A DNA stretch of 64,000 bases, taken from positions 88,253,877-88,317,876 of the forward strand of contig CM019063.1 in assembly GCA_009667805.1 (NCBI GenBank), in the 5' to 3' direction. Origin of the DNA: Leptobrachium leishanense. Its lineage: Eukaryota; Chordata; Amphibia; Anura; Megophryidae. The position numbers and the translations under genes are program-made. Within the stretch, counting starts at the first letter, position 1. Each line of letters opens with the position of its first letter. The notes under the pieces were generated by a model. The model worked only from the letters and a program-made list of their open reading frames with translations. It did not search any database and was not told the origin of the DNA. This document shows positions 57,420 through 64,000 of this stretch, one piece after another.

Positions 57420-60400
57420 AAAATGGTAAAATCCTTTCACTAAGGAAGGATTTTTGGAAACTTCGCCCCTAAGGGGGTGAAAAAGGGGGTTGAATATTTT
57501 AAACACGATACCTATAGCTCAAAAACAGAAGATGTTACAGATGTGAAAATCGGTATTTAGATTCTTCTTGAAAAATAAAAAAACACATAATTTACCGTTT
57601 TTCAAAAATTCAACTGGGGGCGAAAAAAGGGAGTTGAATATTTTAAATATTTTAAACAGGATACCTATATCTTAAAAAACAGAATATGGTAAAAGACGTG
57701 AAAATCGGTATTTAGATTCATCTTGACAAATAAAAAAACACGTATTTTACCATTTTCTGAAAATTCCTTGGGGGGCAAAAAGGGGGGTTGAATACTTTTT
57801 TCATAAACGCGAAAGTCCTGACTGACTGACTCATCAATGCTGAGCTGAAACCGTTTAACCTAGGAACATGAAATTTTGAAGGTGCACTGTTTTTATGATG
57901 TGGGCACCCACTAAGCAAGGATTTTTGGAAACTCCGCCCCTAGGGGGTGAAAAAGGGGGTTGAATATTTTAAACAGGATACCTATAGCTCAAAATCTGAA
58001 GATGTTACAGACGTGAAAATCTGTATTTAGATTTGTCTTGAAAAATAAAAAAAACACGTATTTTACCATTTTCTGAAAATTCCATGGGGGTACCAAAATG
58101 GGGGGGTTAAATACATCTATATATATAAACGTGAAAGTCCTGACTGACTGACTGACTCATCAACGTCCAGATGAAACCGTTTAACCTAGGAATGTGAAAT
58201 TTTGAAGGTGCACTGTTTTTATGATTTAGGCGCCCACTAAGGAAGGATTTTTGGAAAATCCACCCATAAGGGGGTGAAAAAGGGGGTTTAATATTTTAAA
58301 CAGGATACCTATAGCTCAAAAACAGAAGATGCTACAGATGTGAAAATCGGTATTTAGATTCGTCTTGAAATATAAAAAAACACGTATTTTACCGTTTTTC
58401 AAAGATCCAAGTAGGGGGCGAAAAAAGGGGGTTGAATATTTTAAATATTTTAAACAGGATACCTGTATCTCCAAAACAGACAATGTTACAGTCCTGAAAA
58501 TTGGTATTTAGATTTGTCTCGAAAAATAAAACAACACTTATTTTACCATGTTCTGAAAATTCCTTGGGGGGACAAAAACGGGGGTTGAATACCTTTATCA
58601 GTATACCTATATTTCAAAAACCGAAGATGTTACGGGTGTGAAATTTGGTATTTACAATCATTGTGAAAAAAACCAAACATGTTTTTTGCCATTTTCCACA
58701 AATCCATTTTCCAGGGGAAAGGGGTCTGAATATTTTTTATCATTATACCTATATTTCAAAAACCAAAGATGGTACAGACGTGAAATTTGGTATTTACAAT
58801 CTTCTTGAAAAATAAAAACAGGTGTTTTACCATTTTCCAAAAATCCCAAGGGGGGATGAAAAAAAGGGGGGGTTGAATACTTTTAAACAGGATACCTATA
58901 TCTCAAAAACAGAAGATGTTACATACGTGAAAATTGGTATTTAGATTCGTCTTGAGAAACAAAAGAACACCTATTTTACATTTTTCCAAAAATTCAGTGG
59001 GAGGGGGCAAAAAGGGGGGTTGAATACTTTTATCAGTATACCTATATTTCAAAAACCAAAGATGATACAGGTGTGAAATTTGGTATTTACAATCTTCGTG
59101 AAAAACAAACAAACATGTGCATTTTCCACAAATCCAAATAAGGGGGGGGGTCGAGGGAAAGGGATCTGAATACTTTTATCAGTATATCTATAGTTCAAAA
59201 ACCAAGATGTTACAGGTGTGAAATTTGGTATTTACAATCTTCTTGAAAAATAAAAAAAACACGTATTTTACCGTTTTTCAAAGATCCAAGTAGGGGGCGA
59301 AAAAAGGGGGTTGAATACTTTTAAACAGGATACCTACATCTCAAAAACAGAAGATGTTACAGATGTGAAAATTGGTATTTAGATTTGTCTTGAGAAACAA
59401 AAAAACACCTATTTTACCATTTTCCAAAAATCCAGTGGGAGGGGGAAAAAGGGGGTTGAATACTTTTATCAGTATACCTATATTTCCAAAAACCAAAGAT
59501 GCTACAGGTGGCACTTACAATCTTCTTCAAGAATAAAAAAACACATGTTTTACCATTTTCCAAGAATCCCACGTGGTGGGTGAAAAAAGGGGGTTTAATA
59601 TTTTAAACAGGATACCTATAGCTCAAAAACAGAAGATGCTACAGATGTGAAAATCGGTATTTAGATTCGTCTTGAAATATAAAAAAACACGTATTTTACC
59701 GTTTTTCAAAGATCCAAGTAGGGGGCGAAAAAAGGGGGTTGAATATTTTAAATATTTTAAACAGGATACCTGTATCTCCAAAACAGACAATGTTACAGTC
59801 CTGAAAATTGGTATTTAGATTCGTCTCGAAAAATAAAACAACACTTATTTTACCATGTTCTGAAAATTCCTTGGGGGGACAAAAACGGGGGTTGAATACC
59901 TTTATCAGTATACCTATATTTCAAAAACCGAAGATGTTACGGGTGTGAAATTTGGTATTTACAATCATTGTGAAAAAAACCAAACATGTTTTTTGCCATT
60001 TTCCACAAATCCATTTTCCAGGGGAAAGGGGTCTGAATATTTTTTATCATTATACCTATATTTCAAAAACCAAAGATGGTACAGACGTGAAATTTGGTAT
60101 TTACAATCTTCTTGAAAAATAAAAACAGGTGTTTTACCATTTTCCAAAAATCCCAAGGGGGGATGAAAAAAAGGGGGGGTTGAATACTTTTAAACAGGAT
60201 ACCTATATCTCAAAAACAGAAGATGTTACATACGTGAAAATTGGTATTTAGATTCGTCTTGAGAAACAAATGAACACCTATTTTACATTTTTCCAAAAAT
60301 TCAGTGGGAGGGGGCAAAAAGGGGGGTTGAATACTTTTATCAGTATACCTATATTTCAAAAACCAAAGATGATACAGGTGTGAAATTTGGTATTTACAAT

Positions 60401-61330
60401 CTTCGTGAAAAACAAACAAACATGTGCATTTTCCACAAATCCAAATAAGGGGGGGGGTCGAGGGAAAGGGATCTGAATACTTTTATCAGTATATCTATAG
60501 TTCAAAAACCAAGATGTTACAGGTGTGAAGTTTGGTAATTACAATCTTTTGAAAATAAAGAAACCCGTGCTTTACCATTTTCCAAAAATCCAAGTGGGGG
60601 TAAAAAAAAGGGGGGTGAATACTTATAAACAGGATACCTACATCTCAAAAACAGAAGATGTTACAGATGTGAAAATTGGTATTTAGATTTGTCTTGAGAA
60701 ACAAAAAAACATCTATTTTACCATTTTCCAAAAATCCAGTGGGAGGGGGAAAAAGGGGGGTTGAATACTTTTATCAGTATACCTATATTTCCAAAAACCA
60801 AAGATGCTACAGGTGGCACTTACAATCTTCTTCAAGAATAAAAAAACACATGTTTTACCATTTTCCAAGAATCCCACGTGGTGGGTGAAAAAAGGGGGTG
60901 AATACTTTTCAACAGGATACCTATATCTCAAAAACAGAAGATGTTACAGACGTGAAAATTGGTATTTAGATTCGTCTTGAAAATAAAACAACACATATTT
61001 TACCATTTTCCAAAAATCCAGTGGGGGTACAAAAAGGGGGATGAATACCTTTATCACTATACCTATATTTAAAAAACCAATGATGTTACAGGTGTGAAAT
61101 TCGATATTTACAATCTTCTTGCAAAAAAAAACATGTTTTACCATTTTCCGAAAATCCAGTTAAGGGGGATGGGGGAAAGGGATGTGAATACTTTTATCAG
61201 TATACCTATATTTCAAAAACCAAAGATGTTACAGGTGTGAAATTTGGCACTTACGTTCTTCTTGAAAAACAAAAACACGTGTTTTACAATTTTCCAAAAA
61301 TCCCAAGTGGGGGGGAAAGGGGGGTTCTAC
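57420..61330. repeat. Tandem array of ~130-190 bp units inside the Helitron
   Basis: Units repeat the series GGGGGTTGAATACTTTTATC, AGTATACCTATATTTCAAAA, GATGTTACAGGTGTGAAAT, TTGGTATTTACAATCTTC and TTTTACCATTTTCCAAAAAT. There are roughly two dozen units, with two alternating flavours: one with AAACAGGATACC and TTAGATTCG, the other with TCAGTATACC and TTACAATC. Confidence 0.92.
58280..60893. repeat. 1.3-kb tandem segmental duplication within the Helitron array
   Basis: The block 58280-59586 reappears at 59587-60893 with an offset of 1307 near the start and about 1304 near the end. Differences are few (e.g. GATTTGTCTCG against GATTCGTCTCG; ACAAAAGAACACC against ACAAATGAACACC). The translated frames at 58658-58849 and 59965-60156 are identical. 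This is a recent event. Confidence 0.9.
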
Positions 61331-61847
61331 CAACAAAACCTCAAGTTTCTTTTAAAAAACAATTTTAACAAATCCTAAAATCCACGCGAGCGAAGCCACG
61401 GGCAAAAGCTAGTATCTAATAAACAGTTTATTCCTTTAATCTGTAGTAAAATGTCTCTTTATTTATAAAATTTTTTAGTATCTTTTAGGTATTTTTTTTT
61501 TTAAAAAAGAAAAAATATTTTCAAATAGCGGCTTGTTTTTTTTCTGTAACAGACCTTTTTGTTATCATTAATAGGACCTTATATGTAAATTCCAGACATT
61601 TTCATTCAGTAGTTTTTTTTTTTTTAAAGCACCAGGCGACGGCTTTGCGGCAGCATTCGTTGGCTGATTCCCTGCACTTCAGGGACCCTGCGGTGAATTC
61701 GCTGAGGAAATTTGATTCCCCAAACTGCGGGGAATAACAGAACACTGAAATGTGTAATTTCAGTGATTTGTGAATATCCCCTTTAGTGGTGGTTTTATTA
61801 CCATCCCCTGGAAAGTGCCAGCCTAGGCTTTGCCTATCCAAGACAAA

Positions 61848-61912
61848 CTTGAAAATGAGAGAAATCGCAATGTATCCTTCCTGGTAAAATATTTTTGTGT
61901 AAAAATAAATAA
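61848..61912 (+). mobile_element. SINE 3' tail fragment
   Basis: CTTGAAAATGAGAGAAATCG, CAATGTATCCTTCCTGGTAA and an A-rich end match the reversed tail at 14462-14540. The head is missing. Confidence 0.65.
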
Positions 61913-61996
61913 ATTAGGGTGTCACCCTAGGGGGTGGTGTCACCCAGTGTGGGGCGTGAACCCCCACCCCCCCCTTGTGACACCACTGCTTAGAGT

Positions 61997-62117
61997 GGTA
62001 CCTCCCAACAGTAAGGTACATTGGCATTGTAGCAGGCTTATTCAATATATACTTATCAGCCACAGCATTAAAACCACTGACCGGTGAAGTGCTAGGCTCA
62101 TCCACCTCACCTCAAGC
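61997..62117. other. Short intron spacer
   Basis: No supported feature. Confidence 0.4.
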
Positions 62118-62262
62118 ACACTCACACCTCACCCCTTTGTCAATCTCTACACTGGCTCCCTGTTTCCTTTAGAATCCAAGTCCTTCAAGAAGTCTCTGAA
62201 AACACATTACTTTAGAGAAGCCTATCAGCCCGCTCCATGCTGTATGATTCTTGCACCATCTA
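62118..62262 (+). pseudogene. L2-clade LINE ORF2 C-terminal fragment
   Basis: The plus strand reads PLCQSLHWLPVSFRIQ and, in the next frame, SFKKSLKTHYFREAY. These are the SLHWLPV-FRI and LKT-LF--AY blocks found near the C-terminus of L2-like LINEs. The sequence between them is deleted, so it is a broken remnant. Confidence 0.7.
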
Positions 62263-62983
62263 CCCACCCAGCCCACATGCACTGTGCTATTTCAGCTTTT
62301 CTATTTCCCCTTACCTAATGTGCCACTCCTCTCTGTCACACACAGGCATCATTTTCTGCAAGCAGTGTGTCAGATTTTAATCGCAGAATTTGTGGGGGGT
62401 TTCTCTTGTCTTTGCAAAGGAGTTTGCAAGGCAAGACCTCTGTATTTACAATCCCTTATCTGATCTGCTCTCTAGGGCTGAATGGAAACTTGATCACGGA
62501 ACCCATGTGAACCAAATGGTTGGGAAAGAGGGCGAGGGGCAAGCTCTTTGTACAGGATGCTGTCTAAAATCTCAGGGTATTTCTCCAAGGACTGGGTACG
62601 AGGACCATATCTGAAAGAACAGTCCTGGGACATTTTAAAATCTGGAAATACCCATGGAAAAAGTGGCCTAATGCAATTTAGGTTTTCTATGTAAGTCCCA
62701 TTTTATTTCAAGAACTGTATTTGTATGTTTTCGTATATTTGTATGTCTTGTTTTTGTGATATCGGCACTATGTAAATTGTGTATTTTTATCTTTTTCCAT
62801 TAAAACGTTGAAACCCAGTACGGTCTTTGATCTAGATGCTTCACACTTCTAATAGCTTGGTTTATCGTTACTGTAGTATAACATTTGGTCGATATATTAG
62901 CTGTATATGGTTAGGCTCCTGGATTGGGGTGGTACACAGCTAGTGGGGTTTCGAAAGTGCCCTATTACTTTCGTGGTGGCAGC
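62263..62983. other. Intron, nothing recognised
   Basis: Frames at 62251-62614 do not resemble known proteins. Confidence 0.45.
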
Positions 62984-63150
62984 CAGTGGTGTATTTAGGT
63001 TTTGTGCTGCCCTAGGCCTGACTAAACTCGTGCACCCCCTAATTTAAATTTGAGGCACCCTCTCCTGTCAAGGGCACACCTCTTCCTGGTTAATCCCCAC
63101 CCTTCCTCTTTAAGCTCCACCTTTTCCTCTTAGAGCTCCGCCTTTTCCTC
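62984..63150. mobile_element. Possible end of a CAGTGG-type DNA element
   Basis: CAGTGGTGTATTTAGGTTTT, then GTGCTGCCCTAGGCCTGACT, resembles the common hAT-like CAGTGGCGTA...CCCTAGGC end. It is followed by CACCTCTTCC / CCACCTTTTCC repeats. No opposite end or TSD was found. Confidence 0.45.
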
Positions 63151-63344
63151 TCTTTATATTAAAAGTGGATACCAAGTGCCTACTTGTATATTTTGTATAC
63201 CATTTCAAATGTATCTATTGAGATAAAGAAAATTATGAAATGTTTAAATTCAAGCATTTTTGCAAAGAACAGCCACGCATGTCAAGTATACTGGAACACA
63301 GCCGCTCTAATTGGTTGAACAATAAAATCCACAGAAACGTGCAC

Positions 63345-63745
63345 TGCATATGAACGTATCACAGAGCTGCACAGCAATAAAACTCACAGTAATGTGCAGT
63401 GTGTATGAGTGTATCCCAGAGCTCCAGGGCAATAAAACTCCCAGCAATGCAATGTTTGGTGTGTGTCAGCGTATCAGAATCCACAGCAATAAAAATTCCA
63501 GCAATGCAATGTGCAGTGTGTATGAGTGTATCAGAATCCACAGCAATAAAACTCCCAGCAATGCAATGTGCGGTGTGTATGAGTGCATCAGAATCCACTG
63601 CAATAAAACTCCCAGCAATGCAATGTGTGGTGTGTGTCAGCGTATCAGAATCCACAGCAATAAAACTCCCAGCAATGCAATGTGTGGTGTGTAATGAGTG
63701 CATCAGAATCCACTGTAATAAAACTCCCAGCAAACCGAGTCTATA
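63345..63745. repeat. 57-58 bp minisatellite, about seven units
   Basis: The phrase AAACTCCCAGCAATGCAATG recurs at about 57-58 base intervals between 63439 and 63680, with weaker units before and after. A 57-base unit is 19 codons, so open frames appear on both strands (63350-63797, 63359-63754); they are artefacts. Confidence 0.88.
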
Positions 63746-63836
63746 TGAGCACACAGCAATTATTTATTCTACATTTACCGGCCTCTGTCCGCGGTAGGGC
63801 TGTGTGCAGAGTCAGCAGGGACTGTGTACAGACTAA

Positions 63837-64000
63837 GGCTAGGGTCAGAGTGGGGCAGTCGGAACGCGCGTGCAGACGCACTAAATCACGGCGGCAGTAG
63901 CAGCACATAACGGCCAATGACGGCCAATATACGCAGTACGTGCGTACGAAAGTGCGCCGACACCACGCAACCAGCAAATGAACGCATTTTTATCAGAACG
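63837..64000 (+). mobile_element. Harbinger-like MITE, running off the window end
   Basis: TAA (63834-63836), then GGCTAGGGTCAGAGTGGGGC and the interior words CACTAAATCACGGC and CAATATACGCAGTACG, follow the copies at 48238-48664 and 55001-55280. The right end lies beyond the window. Confidence 0.8.

Larger units (their letters stand above)
57272..61412 (+). mobile_element. Non-autonomous Helitron filled with tandem repeats
   Basis: Starts TCTATATATATATAAACG and ends GGGCAAAAGCTAG. It is inserted precisely between A (57271) and T (61413) with no duplication. Removing it restores the interrupted MITE (ATCAAA joined to TATCTAATAAAC). TC start, CTAG end and A/T insertion identify a Helitron. The hairpin before CTAG (CGCGAGCGAAGCCACGGGC) is imperfect. 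The 5' block GAAAGTCCTGACTGACTGAC appears three times (about 57289, 57810, 58133). No Rep/helicase is present; the small frames in it are spurious. Confidence 0.85.
57066..61783 (-). mobile_element. CAGGGTTATTC-family MITE, reversed, split by a Helitron
   Basis: The left part (57066-57271) matches the reversed right half of 17132-18059 (ACGGTGCCTGTGCGAAGGCA, TAGAGAAGCAATGG, AATCCCATAGGTTTCAATG). The right part (61413-61783) continues it (TATCTAATAAACAGTTTATT, the T-rich centre, CAGGGACCCTGCGGTGAATT) to a decayed terminal GTGAATATCCCC. The sequence is continuous across the Helitron. Confidence 0.8.
56870..61988. mobile_element. hAT element (outer shell of a three-level nest), perfect 8-bp TSD
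   Basis: The left end is CAGTGGCGTCACTAGGG and the right end GTGACACCACTG. The perfect 8-bp duplication CTTAGAGT lies at 56862-56869 and 61989-61996. GGTGTCACCC words sit inside both ends. Only short arms belong to this element. The rest is a CAGGGTTATTC-family MITE (57066-61783), itself holding a Helitron (57272-61412), plus a SINE tail near 61850. No transposase is present. Confidence 0.88.

Noticed and set aside
63350..63797. Cysteine-rich repeat-like proteins on both strands
   Set aside because: Translation of a 57-58 bp minisatellite; no start context, splice sites or homology.

Overview
The window looks like a piece of a very large intron from a frog or toad (anuran amphibian) genome. 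The evidence is one unmistakable vertebrate exon, CR1 and L2 LINEs, tRNA-derived SINEs and dense MITE content with no compact gene structure. The species cannot be named from sequence alone.

The only host coding sequence I can support is one 114-base exon on the minus strand at 9240-9353. It encodes the third, calcium-binding EGF-like repeat of EDIL3 (DEL1), with clean splice sites and phase-1 boundaries on both sides. EDIL3 is therefore transcribed right to left. Positions 1-9239 should be the intron downstream of this exon, and 9354-64000 the intron upstream of it. I saw no other EDIL3 exon.

Everything else that can be explained is mobile DNA. From left to right: two hAT-like elements (34-1377, 1982-3238), an L2 LINE remnant and a piggyBac-like MITE in the first 6 kb; MITEs around the exon (6.6-11 kb); SINE and L1/Tx1-like remnants (11-14.7 kb); a hAT element carrying a 40-bp minisatellite, itself inserted in an older hAT MITE (14.75-16.63 kb); a long inverted repeat and pogo/Tigger-like MITEs (19-24.3 kb); a nearly full-length but frameshifted CR1 LINE with both ORFs recognisable (27.7-32.3 kb); TTAA-flanked hairpin-rich MITEs and TAA-flanked Harbinger-like MITEs (34-38 kb); a solo LTR (40.87 kb); an apparently intact Tc1/mariner transposon (44.5-46.2 kb) beside a minus-strand Helitron (46.2-47.5 kb); two more solo LTRs (51.5-54.2 kb); and a three-level nest at 56.87-61.99 kb, in which a Helitron lies inside a TA-flanked MITE inside a hAT element.

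The most interesting unnamed signal is a short structured motif found at least nine times. It is a CUGAUGA-like or CUUGARA-like box, a 4-5 bp hairpin, then GAAAC or GAAAU, usually followed within about 50 bases by AATAAA. It often sits at the centre of long inverted repeats. One copy (44429-44462) has the complete hammerhead-ribozyme core and the palindromic ACGCGT stem. Hammerheads of this kind are known from Penelope-like retroelements, so these are probably remnants of that type.

The elements do not form a working pathway. The only potentially functional products are the EDIL3 exon and the uninterrupted Tc1 transposase. Nesting gives a clear relative age order in several places.
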